The notes: a model not told the origin generated them from the letters alone. Positions 9,672 to 20,336 are shown, counted from the first letter of the stretch. The stretch is 64,000 bases of DNA from Acetobacter persici JCM 25330 (GCF_000613905.1 NZ_BAJW01000007.1:1-64000), one strand, 5' to 3'. Numbers and translations: made by a program.

Positions 9672-11900
9672 ATGTCCCGCAGTTTTTCAGACACGATCCG
9701 CCGCCTGATGCCCGCCCTGTTTGCCGAGGATGACCAGTGGCAGGCCACGCTGAGCACCGCCGCCTATACCGCACGGGTGTTCCTGTGCATTGGTATTGCC
9801 CTGTTTCTGGCCTTTATGTTCCAGCTCCAGTCCCCCATGAGTGCCGCCACCACGGTGCTGATTGTGGCAAACCCCACTGTGGGAGCCATGGTTTCCAAAA
9901 GTGTGTGGCGTGTGATTGGCACCGTGATTGGCGCGACCATCAGCGTGGGCGTGATGGCAGCCTTTGTGCAGTCTCCGGTGCTGTATTTTGCAGCACTGTC
10001 CGCGTTTGTGGGGCTGGCCTGTATGGTGGCCACCTTCCTGCGGCTGTTCCGCGCCTATGCCGCCGTGCTAGTGGGGTATACAATTGTCATTGTTTCAGCC
10101 CCCGCTTTTGCCAACCCGGAACATATTTTTCTGGCCGCTATGGGGCGGCTTTCCGCTGTGACAACCGGGGTGGTGACAACCGCCTTTGTGTTCATGCTCA
10201 CCTCCCCGCACAAACCCAGCCGTGTGCTGACGGCGCTTGGTGATGCGTTCCGGGAAACGGTGCGCCATGCCTTGTCTTTTCACGCAGCGGAAAGCCAGCA
10301 CGCCACCCTTGCGGATGCGACGGACCACGCGGCAGAACAGATTGAACGTCTGGAAAGCACCGGACCGGCTCCCTCCTTCCGGGCGTTGCCGCCCCCGCTC
10401 TATGATAGCCGCAGCCGCCTGCTGGCGCGCATGGCGGGGCTTGGCCCGGCGATTGAATACGCCGCCGCGGATGACCGGGACATGCAGGCGCGCGTCAACC
10501 GCCTGCGCATTTGCCTGAGCCGCCTGACCGGCCTGATTGTGACCTATCACCCGTACTGGCTGAATCTTTCTCTGGCCAACGGAGCCTCCTGCGCGGTGCA
10601 TCAGGAAGTTGCCGCCACGCTGGAACGCATTCTGGAGCTGACGGAAAAGCCCGGCTGGCAGGACGACCCGAAGCCTGTTTCCACCTGTATCCATGCCACC
10701 CTGCATGCGCTGGACCGTCTGGAGACTGAAACCCCATCCTCCACGGTTCTCGCATCACTGGACAATACGCGGGATGTGCTGGTGCAACTGGATCAGGCCC
10801 TGCATGACCTGACAATCCGCCGCCCCACACGGGCGCGCATGCCCCTGCGCCCGTATCTGGAATGGCCCATGGCCCTGCGGAACGGCGCGCGCGGCATGTT
10901 TATTGCGCTGCTGGCCGGGATGATGTGGTACGTGCTGCACTGGAGCACCGGGCCCATGCTAATGCTGTTTGTGGTGGCGGCGTCCAGCCTGCTGTCCACC
11001 ACACCGTCCGCCGCAAAAACCAGCCCGCTGATGGCCACGGGCACCGCGCTGGCCATTCCCGCCAGCTTTCTGTGCCACACGCTGGGCCTGCCACAGATTG
11101 ACGGTTATCCGCTGCTCTGGCTGACCATCTGCCTGTTTCTGCTGCCCGGTGTGTGGTTGCAATTCCACCCCCGCTACAGCATCGGGGCGTTTGGCTATGC
11201 GGTGTTTTTCACCATGATGCTGGCTGTCAACAACCCCATTACCTATGATGACCTGACGCTGACCAACAACTGGCTGACCATGGCTGTGGCCTGTGTGCTG
11301 CTGGTGCTGGTGTTCCGCGTCATTCTGCCCGCCAACCACCGGCTGGATGCCGCACGGCTTGTCTCTTCCCTCACCCGCAGCGTGCAGCGTCTGGCCCTTG
11401 CTCCGCAGAACCGCAAAGTGATGTGGGTGGCGTGGGAAGGCTTCCAGATTCAGAAAATCTCGCGCATGATGATGCGCTTTTCCTTCCTGACAGATGATGT
11501 GGACCGGCAGGGCTATACGGATGCCGCTTTTGCTGCTCTCTCACTCGGGCGGCTGATTGTGCGGCTGCGCTGGAACGCGGGCCACACCCTGCCCGACGGG
11601 CAGACGCATGACCTGCTGGAAGACGCCCTTGGTTCCTTCCGCTACCTGCACAGTGCGCCGCTCAAAACGGCAGCGGGGCTGAGCCTTGCGGCCCAGAAAA
11701 TCAGCGCCATTCCGGACCATGCCGGCACGGCACTGGCGCGGGACCGCGTGATTTCCTGCCTTGAGCAGGCGGCCTATATCATCCGCTCCGTGCCGGGCTT
11801 TTTTGACCGGCACGGGCCGCTGCAACTCACCGCCGACATGCCGGGGGCCAATGCCCCCGTCTCTGCCCTTGTGCCGCAGCGCAATATCCTCTTTGGCTAA
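9672..11900 (+). CDS. FUSC-family inner-membrane exporter (AaeB-like)
   Basis: 742 residues with the duplicated FUSC architecture: about six membrane helices at residues 30-180, a soluble domain at 190-400, a second helix bundle at about 405-560 (FIALLAGMMWYVLHW, LWLTICLFLLPGVWL), and a soluble C-terminus. The family includes the p-hydroxybenzoate efflux protein AaeB and fusaric-acid resistance pumps, so export of aromatic or organic acids is the likely role. No membrane-fusion partner (AaeA) is adjacent. It is probably co-transcribed with the MarR gene. Confidence 0.85.
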   Translation: MSRSFSDTIRRLMPALFAEDDQWQATLSTAAYTARVFLCIGIALFLAFMFQLQSPMSAATTVLIVANPTVGAMVSKSVWRVIGTVIGATISVGVMAAFVQSPVLYFAALSAFVGLACMVATFLRLFRAYAAVLVGYTIVIVSAPAFANPEHIFLAAMGRLSAVTTGVVTTAFVFMLTSPHKPSRVLTALGDAFRETVRHALSFHAAESQHATLADATDHAAEQIERLESTGPAPSFRALPPPLYDSRSRLLARMAGLGPAIEYAAADDRDMQARVNRLRICLSRLTGLIVTYHPYWLNLSLANGASCAVHQEVAATLERILELTEKPGWQDDPKPVSTCIHATLHALDRLETETPSSTVLASLDNTRDVLVQLDQALHDLTIRRPTRARMPLRPYLEWPMALRNGARGMFIALLAGMMWYVLHWSTGPMLMLFVVAASSLLSTTPSAAKTSPLMATGTALAIPASFLCHTLGLPQIDGYPLLWLTICLFLLPGVWLQFHPRYSIGAFGYAVFFTMMLAVNNPITYDDLTLTNNWLTMAVACVLLVLVFRVILPANHRLDAARLVSSLTRSVQRLALAPQNRKVMWVAWEGFQIQKISRMMMRFSFLTDDVDRQGYTDAAFAALSLGRLIVRLRWNAGHTLPDGQTHDLLEDALGSFRYLHSAPLKTAAGLSLAAQKISAIPDHAGTALARDRVISCLEQAAYIIRSVPGFFDRHGPLQLTADMPGANAPVSALVPQRNILFG

Positions 11901-11915
11901 AACAGGCGGACTTGG

Positions 11916-13090
11916 TTATTCCGTAACGTCCGCCGCGGTGCAGCCTGCCGGTGCGTTGACAGGGTTACAGCGGGCCACAGCGCCGTTGGGGAAAGAGACG
12001 GAGTAGTTATTCCACGGTGCGGTTTCAAACGCCGGATAGTCCGTGCTGATAATTTGCGCGCCGGACTGGAAGGCCGTCTCCCGGCGGGTCACGTCCCCCT
12101 GTCTGGCTTCCACCGTATTGGCATCCGAACGGGTTCTGACCAGATAACCCTTTTTCACCAGAGCCTGAATGGTCTGAAGAGCGGCTGCATTATCGACCGC
12201 CGCACTCCCGTTCCCGGCCTTGCCGACAAAACCTTCATTTGCTTCCGTAAACGCAGCGTCCGGGTCACCGGGGCGACCGTTGGTGAAAACAACGCGGCCA
12301 CGCAGCGCGGGGTGCCCGTCCACATACCGCGCGGTGTCATGCGGGCGATCAAACGTGAAAACAACCTTGCCGCGCCCAAACGCCAGAGCAGGCCAGCCTC
12401 GTTTTAAAACAGCGTCTTCCAGCGTGGCGTAAGAGCCGCGCACGTCATCCGGGGTCAGGATATTTTCCCGCCCGAAGACGGAGAGCAGTTCAGCATCCAG
12501 CTTGTCATACGTGGCTTTTGTAAACTGTTCCGGCTGAGTGAAGGGTAACTTCCTCCGGGTAGCGGCACGTCCTGCTTGGTTTCCAGATCAATATAGACAG
12601 GCAGGTGATTAGGATGCGCGTCTGACCATTGCTTGACCAGTGTCAGGCACTGGCGCAGCGGTTCACAGCTTGAACGCTGATCAATATCGACAATATGCAT
12701 GACCTTGAAGTCGGTGCCCTGCTTGTCGGTCGCATCGCTCTGGTCCGCATCAGGCGTGAAGCCTGCTTTTTTCTCCCATTCCACACCGCGCGGATGGGCG
12801 TAGCGTTTGCCGGAACTGTCAGCATAGATATCAATTTCAAGCTGGCGCACACCGCCATCCAGCTGCGCTTTCAGGGACCCGTGCTGGTAGTCCAGCGCGT
12901 CCGCCATTTCTGGTGACAGTTTTTTCAGCCATGCGAGTGTGGTGGGGGAAAGACTGCGCCGGTAGCTGTTGTGCGTACCAATAACCTGAATCTGGTTCAT
13001 TTTAAGTGTGTCATCCGCAAAGCTTACCGGGGATGACAGAACAGAAAAAGCGCAGAGAAGTGCAGGAAGCGCACAAAAAACTGGTTTCAT
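11916..13090 (-). CDS. Secreted Ca2+-dependent phosphatidylinositol-type phospholipase C
   Basis: About 391 residues with a signal peptide (KPVFCALPALLCAFSVLSSP). PI-PLC X-like core motifs follow: GTHNSYRR (catalytic His 1), RQLEIDIY (acid/metal) and KVMHIVDID (His 2). The second half carries LAFGRGKVVFTFD and, near the end, AQIISTDYP. This matches the bacterial Ca2+-dependent phosphoinositide PLC-like family. Natural substrates are unproven; glycerophosphodiesters or eukaryotic lipids are options. One frame break near 12550 (an A run) is repaired by one base. It is convergent with the FUSC gene, 15 bases apart. Confidence 0.82.
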
Positions 13091-13449
13091 GAAAACGTCC
13101 AATTTCAGCAGAATGGGAACGGGCTGGGTCTATGAGGGCCGCATAGCCTGCACGGAATAATAATGGAGCGGAATAAAGTAAAGAAACGGCTTCATAGTTT
13201 CATATTTATTTCACAAACCAATTTTTATAGAAAAAATAAAATAAATTTCACACTTTGTCAGAATAAACACAGATCAGAAGAGCTTTGTGAAACTTATATT
13301 ACGAAAGGAGAATCATTCTTCTATCCAGAAATGAATTTTTGTAAGGGGATACCCATTCGAAATTCTTATGACTGAAGAGTGCACATCATCATGCCTGTAG
13401 ACTTCAGTCATCTGGTGCTGCTCAAAACATGTGTCGGAAAAATCTTCTT
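13091..13449. other. AT-rich spacer upstream of TonB receptor
   Basis: Distinctly AT-rich compared with its neighbours, with runs such as AAAAAATAAAATAAATTT. No credible gene. It must hold the promoters of the divergent PI-PLC and TonB receptor genes. Confidence 0.5.
13307..13321. promoter_or_regulatory. Candidate Fur-type box upstream of TonB receptor
   Basis: GGAGAATCATTCTTC matches the inverted repeat TGAGAATnATTCTCA with three end mismatches; the inner GAGAAT-C-ATTCT is exact. It lies 129 bases before the receptor start, a plausible place for iron repression. Confidence 0.4.
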
Positions 13450-15789
13450 ATGAAAAAGACGCTTTTCAGGTTTGCTCTGTGCTGTGGCATCGCCTTTCCG
13501 TGCGAGGTCTGGGCAGAAACAGACACTGCCATACCCGCAGAGCAGAAGCCCCGGCAGGCACCGCATAAGGCCAGCGCGCCGCGCGCGGCCAAAGCCACGA
13601 AAAAAACCAGAGACCGTGCGAATTCTGCTCTGGAATCCGTGGTGGTGACAGCCCAGCGCCGGGCTGAAAACAACCAGACTGTTCCGATCTCCATCCAGCA
13701 TATTGATGGCAAAACCCTTGCCAACGCAGGCTATACCGCCCTGACTGACCTGCAATATCTTGCACCGGGTGTGCAGTATGACCCCACACAGGGCGCTGCA
13801 TTTCAGATTCGCGGTGTTGGCAGTGAATCTTTCGATTTTTCCAATGCAAAATCCGTCAGCGTTGTGGTGGATGATGTGGTGATGGATGCCCAGCGCGCCA
13901 ACGGGATGATTGGCATGGTGGATATCAACAATGTTGATATCATGATGGGCCCGCAGCACGCTGTTTGGCATGAACTCCACATCTGGCGTGATTGCCGTCA
14001 CGACCGGTAAGCCGGTGCTGAACAAGTTTACAGCCCGGACCAGTGCGAGTTACGGCGAGCATAATGAGCGTATTCTGAATGCAACCGTGAATATTCCGGT
14101 TGGCAGCAAGGCCGCCTTCCGTATTTCCGGCTTTGATAACGCGCAGGATGGGTTTGGCCGTAACGTCGTGCTGAACAAACTGGTTGGCTCTACCAATGAA
14201 TATGGTGGCCGTGGCAAATTCTATGTTCAGGCCATGGATAATCTGGATATTACCTTGCAGGGCGATTATGCCCACCACTGGGACAGCAGCGTCCGCACGC
14301 CGGTGGGTGGCCAGAGTGCTGCTGTAACCTCCGCCCTCAATTCTCTGGGTGTTTATCCCAACTCAAAAAATGCGGATACGGCTGACCCTATCTATGGGAA
14401 TATCGTTTCAGAAGAATATGGCGCGGCCCTGAAAATCCATACAAAAATCGGGGAAAACGACCTCAACTTCATCAGCGCATGGCGTCAGTCGCTCTATAAC
14501 AACAACACGCCGGTTGACCTCGTGCCGCTGGATGTTTCTGCCTATTACCCTTACAATTTTGGGCATCTGACGACGCAGAAATTCAGTGATGAAATTCGCT
14601 TCTCCTCCCCCAAAGGGCATTTTCTGGAATGGCTGGCCGGTGGCTTCTTCAACCGGCTTGACGCACGCCAGACCCAGTATCAGTGGGGCACAGCAGGCGC
14701 ACCGCTTTATGTGGATGGCGTTCCGGCCGCGAATTTGTACAATAACTCCGGCGCTGTGGGGTATAGCGGCAATACCTCCCTCTTCCAGTCCCGCAATGAA
14801 TCTCTGGCGGCATTTGGACAGTTGAAGTTCAATATTTCCCGCCATTTTGATATTGCCATCAGCGGGCGTTACACCCACGATAAAAATTCTCAGGGGCTGA
14901 GCTTTATCAATACGGACGCGCAGGCGGTCACGGGGTATAATCCCACTTTTACGCCTACCCATAACGCGCCTGTTTACCCGTGGGGCCAGATGACCGGCCA
15001 GAACTTCTCAGGCCGGATTTCTCCTGAATATCACTTCAACCCCAACGTCATGGCCTATTTTACCTTCTCCACCGGCTATAAGCCGCAGGGATTGCGTTTG
15101 TCGGTAATAATTACGACCCTTACCATAAAGAGACCGTGAAATCCTATGAAGCCGGGATGAAGTCTGAATGGATGCACCACAGGCTGCGCCTGAATGTGGA
15201 TGCCTTCCGCGAAGACTTTACCGACTTTCAGGCGACTGTGCTGACGCCTGTTCCGGCAGGGAATGGCACAACTATTCTGACAAGTGCGATCGGCAATGCG
15301 GGCGGGCTGGTCAGTCAGGGTTTTGAAGGCAATGTGGCCTATAAGCCTATTCCTGATCTAACATTATCCGGATCTGTTTCCTTTACGGATGCGCATTTTA
15401 CGGATTACGTTGCCAGCACAAAAGCTAACTATACCAATACCCGTCTGACCAATGCACCGGTCTGGTCCGCCAATGCTTTTATTGACTACCAGCATGACCT
15501 GACCCCGCATCTTGGTGTGCAGGCGCATCTTGACTACGCCTATCGCGGCACGACATGGACCGTAACCGGCCAGCCGGATTATTCCAAAGTTCCGGCTTAC
15601 AGTCTTGTCAATCTGCGCGTCAGCCTGCTGCCTCTCAACAAGCGGCTTCAGGTCGGGCTGTATGTGCGCAATATGTTCAACCAGTATTTCTCAACCGGCT
15701 ACCAGCTTTACGGGACGGCTGGGTATCTGCACTACACCTCACCGGATGCGCGCCGCACAATCGGCGGGTTTATTAACTTCAGCTACTAA
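13450..15789 (+). CDS. TonB-dependent outer-membrane receptor
   Basis: About 780 residues. Signal peptide MKKTLFRFALCCGIAFPCEV, a Lys/Ala-rich linker, TonB box-like ESVVVTAQR, the plug domain (QYLAPGVQYDPTQGAAFQIRG, VDIMMGPQHALFGMNST) and a beta-barrel with many alternating aromatic strands ending FINFSY. It imports an iron chelate or other large ligand; the fold resembles pesticin/siderophore receptors. I chose the second ATG because it begins a classic signal peptide. Frame breaks occur near 13961 (two bases missing or one extra) and 15089 (one G missing). Confidence 0.9.
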
Positions 15790-15816
15790 CCGGGAACAGC
15801 CAACCAGAGTGCAGGG

Positions 15817-16992
15817 TCAGCTTGCATGACCCTGCGGGCCAAGGCTCAGAACATGCGCCAGATGGTCCCGTTCAATTTCGAACGGGACATCCCAGCTTTC
15901 GCTGTCTTCGCAGAGTTTTCCGCGGATTTCGTAATAATCCAGTCCGCGCAGACCCGCGATAAAATAGAAAAACGTATCCGGCATGGTGCCGGGGGCCAGA
16001 TTGATCACTCTGGTCCCTTTGCGGCAGAACATGATGTTGGTCATGGCCGCCCCCATCACCCCCACAACACACTCCGCATTTTTAAAAAGCTTGATCTGTT
16101 CAAGGAGCGTCAGGTCAGCCGGGTCCAGACACAGAAAACCCTGCTCTTGCAGGAAGTCCATCAGACTGTCTTCATCCTTGATGCTTCTGGCCCGGTTTTT
16201 ACGGGTGAGATAGAGCTTGCGCACCTGCGCGCCGGGCACGCAGTCCACCATGGCGTCCGTGCGGGAAAAGGCCAGCGGAGACATATAGACGCCGTGATTG
16301 CTCAACCCGTCTACAAGCACCAGTTCTTTAAAAAAGGACACATCCTGCGGGCTCATGGGGTGATAGAGCGGCACAAAGCCTGTGCTCAGCGCCACACTAT
16401 CCCGCAGGACACGGGCAAAATTGCCACCCACCTGCGGCACGACCAGAGAACAGAGCGGTAAATGCTCTTCCGCCAGCCAGAGTTTTGGCAGCAGTTCCAC
16501 CATCCAGTGCCCGTAATTCTGCTCTCCGCGCTTGCGCAGCAGGAGGGAGGACGGGGTAACATGCTGCACGCTCTGCGTCTGCCCGGCCTGTAGAATCTGC
16601 GCAAGCCCTTGTGCGCACTCTTCCGGCGTATGCTGGGTGATACTCTCCTGCACCAGCTTTTTATCCTGCGTAAACACCAGACCTTCCTGCGTGACATACA
16701 CATCAAACAGTTTTGTCACCCGCACGCGGCCTGCGGGGAATGCGCAGGTAAACCAGCCGGGCCGCATGGCGTCCAGAATATGCGCGGGAACATAATCGGG
16801 GTTCAGCACACGCGGGGGGGCAAGCTGAAAGGCGGGAGACATGACTTCCGCCACGGACACCCTGTGCAGGCTCTGTATGTCTACCAGATCCACGCGTTCT
16901 GCCTCCTCACTGTTCCGGCACGCCAACTGTGATGCGGGTTTCAGGCTGTTTGCGCAACAGGCGAGCCTGATGTGCCAGCGCAATCTGCCCAC
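15817..16992 (-). CDS. Glycosyltransferase family 61 protein
   Basis: Up to 391 residues. GT61 (DUF563) motifs are present: NYGHWMVELLPKLWLAEEH, YLTRKNRARSIKDED and VVGVMGAAMTNIMFC followed by INLAP. Bacterial members add sugars to capsule or exopolysaccharide. The annotated start is a GTG; the first good ATG (MSPAFQLAPP) lies about 50 residues in, so the N-terminus is uncertain. There is no signal peptide, so it probably works on the cytoplasmic face. It is convergent with the TonB receptor. Confidence 0.85.
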   Translation of the reverse strand: MGRLRWHIRLACCANSLKPASQLACRNSEEAERVDLVDIQSLHRVSVAEVMSPAFQLAPPRVLNPDYVPAHILDAMRPGWFTCAFPAGRVRVTKLFDVYVTQEGLVFTQDKKLVQESITQHTPEECAQGLAQILQAGQTQSVQHVTPSSLLLRKRGEQNYGHWMVELLPKLWLAEEHLPLCSLVVPQVGGNFARVLRDSVALSTGFVPLYHPMSPQDVSFFKELVLVDGLSNHGVYMSPLAFSRTDAMVDCVPGAQVRKLYLTRKNRARSIKDEDSLMDFLQEQGFLCLDPADLTLLEQIKLFKNAECVVGVMGAAMTNIMFCRKGTRVINLAPGTMPDTFFYFIAGLRGLDYYEIRGKLCEDSESWDVPFEIERDHLAHVLSLGPQGHAS

Positions 16993-17079
16993 GCGCCCTG
17001 TTTGCAGAACTGTCTCTTGCCAAGCCAGCCCGTACCGTCACATCTTAAGGAAATATTAACATCTGGCATGGAGGGGCGT

Positions 17080-17528
17080 ATGATCCCGTCTTCCTTTCTG
17101 GCCAGCCGCCTTGGTTTTTCTCAGGTGCCGCTTGAAAAACCCGCGATGGCCATTCCCCACGCGCTTTTTGTTTTTCTGATTGAAAGCTACCTGCGGAGTC
17201 AGCCTTTTCATGAAGAGGCATATCTCCGCAGCAATCCGGACGTGGCGGAAGCCTCCGGGCCGGGCATATCCCGTCCGCCAAGGAACATTACGTAACACAG
17301 GGCTACTGGGAAGAACGGGATGGCGCCTGCCCGCCTTTTTGTGAGGACTGGTATCTGAGCCAGAATCCGGACGTTGCCGTTGCCGTCATGCAGGGTGAAT
17401 GTCCGTCTGGCGCGGCGCATTACACCCTGTATGGCCGCCGGGAGGGCCGGTGCCCCTGCCCGGAACTCGCGCCGCTTTATGCTGCATGGCAGGCTGTTTC
17501 CGCCCCTGCGCCTCAGCGCGCCAACTGA
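17080..17528 (+). CDS. Small protein with two tandem NPDVA repeats
   Basis: About 149 residues. The start has GGAGGGG seven bases upstream. It carries two copies of a unit of about 45 residues: EAYLRSNPDVAEA...AKEHYVTQGYWEERDG and DWYLSQNPDVAVA...GAAHYTLYGRREGR. This Y-L-x-x-N-P-D-V-A ... H-Y-x-x-x-G-x-x-E-G-R unit occurs in bacterial glycosyltransferase-associated and surface proteins; its function is not established. One frame break near 17252 (missing C) separates the repeats. It lies between a GT61 protein and an MFS transporter. Confidence 0.7.
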
Positions 17529-17580
17529 GCGGCTCCCCTCTGGCCAGAACGGTGCGGGCGTTATACGGTCTGCCGCATCC

Positions 17581-18742
17581 ATGAAAACCGATCGCACCTT
17601 TCTGCCCAGACTGACTCTGGCGCTTTTCCTCTCTTACCTCAGCGTGGCTTTGTCTCTGACCGCCGTGCCGGTGTATGTCATGTCCTGGCCGGGCTTTACC
17701 AACGTGCTGGCCGGTCTGGCGGTGGGTATTCCGTTTCTGTCCACCATTTTCACCCGCAATTATGCCGGGCAGATTGCCGATGCCTCCGGCGGGCACCGCT
17801 GCATGCGGCGCGGGCTGGTTTTCTATGCGCTGGCCTGCGGGCTGTGCCTGCTATCCACCCTGCCCGCTCTGCCTGCCATCGGGCGATATGGTGTGCTGAT
17901 AGCCGGCCGCCTGCTGCTGGGGCTTGGTGAGAGCCTGTGCATTGTGGGCATGATGGCTGGGGCATTGCGCTGGCCGGGCAGCCACAGGCAGGCCGGGTTA
18001 TGGCGTGGACCGGGGCCGCCATGTATGGCGCGTTTGCCGTGGGTGGCCCGGTGGGGCTGATTGTGTATCAGCATTTCAGTTTTGCTGTGCTGATGGGCCT
18101 CAGCGCGGCCCTCCCTCTGGCGGGCCTGCTGCTGATCAGCACCTTGCCGCCAGCCCCCCTGCACACCGGCCACCGGGAACCGTTCTGGGCCATTCTGAAC
18201 AAAATCCGTGGGCCGGGCATCGTCGTCGCCTTGCAGGGCGTGGGGTTTGCAGCCCTTGGCGCGTTTCTCTCCCTGCGGTTTTTGCAGGCCGGATGGTCTT
18301 ATGCCGGATGGGGGCTGACCTGCTTTGGCGCGGCCTTTGTAGGCATGCGGATGCTGTGCGGGCATCTGCCGGACAGGGTTGGCGGGCTGAAAGTGGCCCT
18401 GCCCTCTCTGGTGCTGGAAGCACTCGGGCTGGCGCTGATCTGGGGCGCGCCGTCTCCGGAAATTGCACTCGCCGGAGCCCTGCTGACAGGCGCAGGCTGC
18501 TCCATGGTTTATCCCTCCCTCGGCGTGGAGGTGGTGCGACTGGTGCCCGCCCCCATGCGCAGCACGGCCCTTGGCGGATATTCCGCGTTTCAGGATCTGG
18601 CTTATGCCGCAACCGGGCCACTGGCCGGGTTTCTGGCGGACCGCTCCGGCTATGCGAGGTGTTTTTACTGGGCAGCCTGTGCGCGCTGCTGGGGGCCGCA
18701 CTTGTGTGCCTGCTGATTGCGCTCAGGCCCCAGAACAGGTGA
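17581..18742 (+). CDS. MFS transporter (YfcJ/YhhS-like)
   Basis: About 387 residues and 12 predicted membrane helices. It shows the MFS loop NYAGQIADASGGHR between helices 2 and 3, RLLLGLGESLCIVGMMAWGI, and the second-half counterpart CGHLPDRVGG. The sequence is closest to the YhhS/YfcJ group of putative small-molecule exporters; the substrate is unknown. Frame breaks near 17956 and 18659 are each repaired by one base; the second restores the tail CALLGAALVCLLIALRPQNR. It is convergent with the hydrolase gene, 16 bases apart. Confidence 0.82.
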
Positions 18743-18758
18743 GGCTGCCGGGCTGGCT

Positions 18759-19781
18759 TCAGGCAGGCTGAAAGCAGCGGGCGACGTCTTCCTGACTGAC
18801 CTCCGCCGGGGTCGCGGGCTGCCACCGGGGGGAATTGTCCTTATCAATCAGCTTGGCGCGCACGCCTTCCACAAAATCCGGGCGGTGCATCATATGCCCG
18901 ACCAGCGTTGTCTCCTGCACAAAAGCGTCATCCAGTGAGGCCAGCGTGCGCGCCTTGTGCCATGCGGCCCATGTGACCTGGAGAGAAAACGGGCACAAAC
19001 GGGAGAGCGCATCCAGATCCTGTCTGGCAACCTCGCTCTCATCATCATCCAGATTATGCAAAACCTGCACCAGATCGGACGCAGCGTAGCATGTCTCCAG
19101 CGGGTGCGCCGGGGCGGCGGGCACAGGGCGCGCATAGGCTTTCAGCACAGCTTCCACCGGCTGCGTTGCCAGTTGCGCGACAACATCGGGCAACTTGTCC
19201 GAGGGGATCAGATAATCCGCAAAACCGTTCTGCACAGCCTGCATCCCGTCCATCCGCTCACCCAGCAAGGCCAGCCGCAGGCCGGAAACGCCGGGCATAC
19301 GGGAGAGGATCCATGACCCACCGGCATCCGGCGTAATGCCGATGCTGGTTTCTGGCATGGCCAGCACGGACCGCTCCGTCACCACCCGGTAGGACACATG
19401 CCCCCCAAGCCCAATGCCGCCGCCCATGGCAATCCCGTCCAGCAGCGAGACAATGGGTTTGGAATAGGCCGCAATCTGCCGCATGACGCGGTAGACGCGG
19501 TTGATTTTTGCAACGCCGGTTTCCGGCCCCTCAGCGCGGATCAGTTCACTCAGGGCGCGCAGATCTCCCCCGGAGCAAAAAGAACGCGGGCTTGTGCTGT
19601 CCAGCAGAATGAGCGTGATGTCCGCATCATCCCGCCAGGCTTCCAGCACGCGGGCTATCCCTTCCGCCATTTCCAGATCGACCGCATTCAGTCTGGCGGG
19701 GCGGTCCAGCCGGATACGGCCCACCGGCCCCATACGTTCGGTTTTGACAGTCGGCGTGCCGGAAAGGGCGGCTTCGGTCAT
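18759..19781 (-). CDS. Enoyl-CoA hydratase/3-hydroxyisobutyryl-CoA hydrolase-like protein
   Basis: 340 residues of the ECH_2 (crotonase) family. It shows the oxyanion-hole motifs RSFCSGGDLRALSE and DGIAMGGGIGLGGHVSYRV, the catalytic-side PETSIGITPDAGGSWILSRM, and the C-terminal helical domain of HIBCH (DFVEGVRAKLIDKDNSPRW). The likely reaction is hydrolysis of 3-hydroxyisobutyryl-CoA in valine breakdown, although no other valine genes are nearby. GAGGAAAGC before the ATG fixes the start. The same frame stays open for about 150 codons upstream, but that part runs antisense to the flavin reductase and is not coding. Confidence 0.87.
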   Translation of the reverse strand: MTEAALSGTPTVKTERMGPVGRIRLDRPARLNAVDLEMAEGIARVLEAWRDDADITLILLDSTSPRSFCSGGDLRALSELIRAEGPETGVAKINRVYRVMRQIAAYSKPIVSLLDGIAMGGGIGLGGHVSYRVVTERSVLAMPETSIGITPDAGGSWILSRMPGVSGLRLALLGERMDGMQAVQNGFADYLIPSDKLPDVVAQLATQPVEAVLKAYARPVPAAPAHPLETCYAASDLVQVLHNLDDDESEVARQDLDALSRLCPFSLQVTWAAWHKARTLASLDDAFVQETTLVGHMMHRPDFVEGVRAKLIDKDNSPRWQPATPAEVSQEDVARCFQPA

Positions 19782-19841
19782 TGCTTTCCTCTTATATTCA
19801 TGCACAAAACACTGCGTCTGGAGTGTGATGAAGGAGAGCAG

Positions 19842-20336
19842 ATGTTGGCGCTGGAAACCAGTACCTTCCGCAACGCCATGGCCAGACTTGGTGCTGCTGT
19901 TAATATTGTGACCACCGGAACGCGGGAAGACCCCGTGGGGTTTACGGCCTCCGCTGTCTGCTCCGTGACCGATACCCCGCCGACCCTGCTGGTCTGCCTG
20001 AACCGCACCAGCCGCGCACGGGCGGCCTTTGTGGTGGGTGGCCCGCTGTGCGTGAACGTCCTGTCCGGCACGCAGCAGGATCTGTCCAACCATTTTGCCA
20101 GCCCCAACAGCATGGCGGAGCGCTTTGCCATTGGCCACTGGACCACGCTGGCGACGGGCGCACCCGTGCTGGAAGAGGCCGTGGCGACGTTTGACTGCCG
20201 CGTGAGCCAGATTGTAGAAGTGGGCACGCATAGTGTGCTATTCGGGGTGGTGGAAGCCCTGCGTATGCACGAGACGGCGGGTGGGCTTGTCTATTTCAAC
20301 CGGGCCTATCATGCCCTGCCGCACACGGCACTTTAA
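19842..20336 (+). CDS. Flavin reductase-like FMN-binding protein
   Basis: 164 residues. Flavin_Reduct domain: FRNAMARLGAAVNIVTT, GFTASAVCSVTDTPPTLLVC, PLCVNVLSG and a C-terminal HALPHTAL. This is the pattern of NAD(P)H:flavin oxidoreductases that feed FMNH2 to two-component monooxygenases (HpaC, RutF). No partner monooxygenase is in this window. AAGGAGAGCAG precedes the chosen ATG. It diverges from the hydrolase gene. Confidence 0.85.
   Translation: MLALETSTFRNAMARLGAAVNIVTTGTREDPVGFTASAVCSVTDTPPTLLVCLNRTSRARAAFVVGGPLCVNVLSGTQQDLSNHFASPNSMAERFAIGHWTTLATGAPVLEEAVATFDCRVSQIVEVGTHSVLFGVVEALRMHETAGGLVYFNRAYHALPHTAL

Noticed and set aside
13163-13375. 70-residue frame in the AT-rich spacer before the TonB receptor
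   Set aside because: Lys/Asn/Phe-rich composition follows the local AT content, there is no good ribosome site, and the region overlaps the likely promoter and Fur-like site.
19782-20231. N-terminal extension of the hydrolase frame by 150 codons
   Set aside because: It runs antisense through the flavin reductase, has no family similarity, and a good ribosome site lies before the internal ATG.
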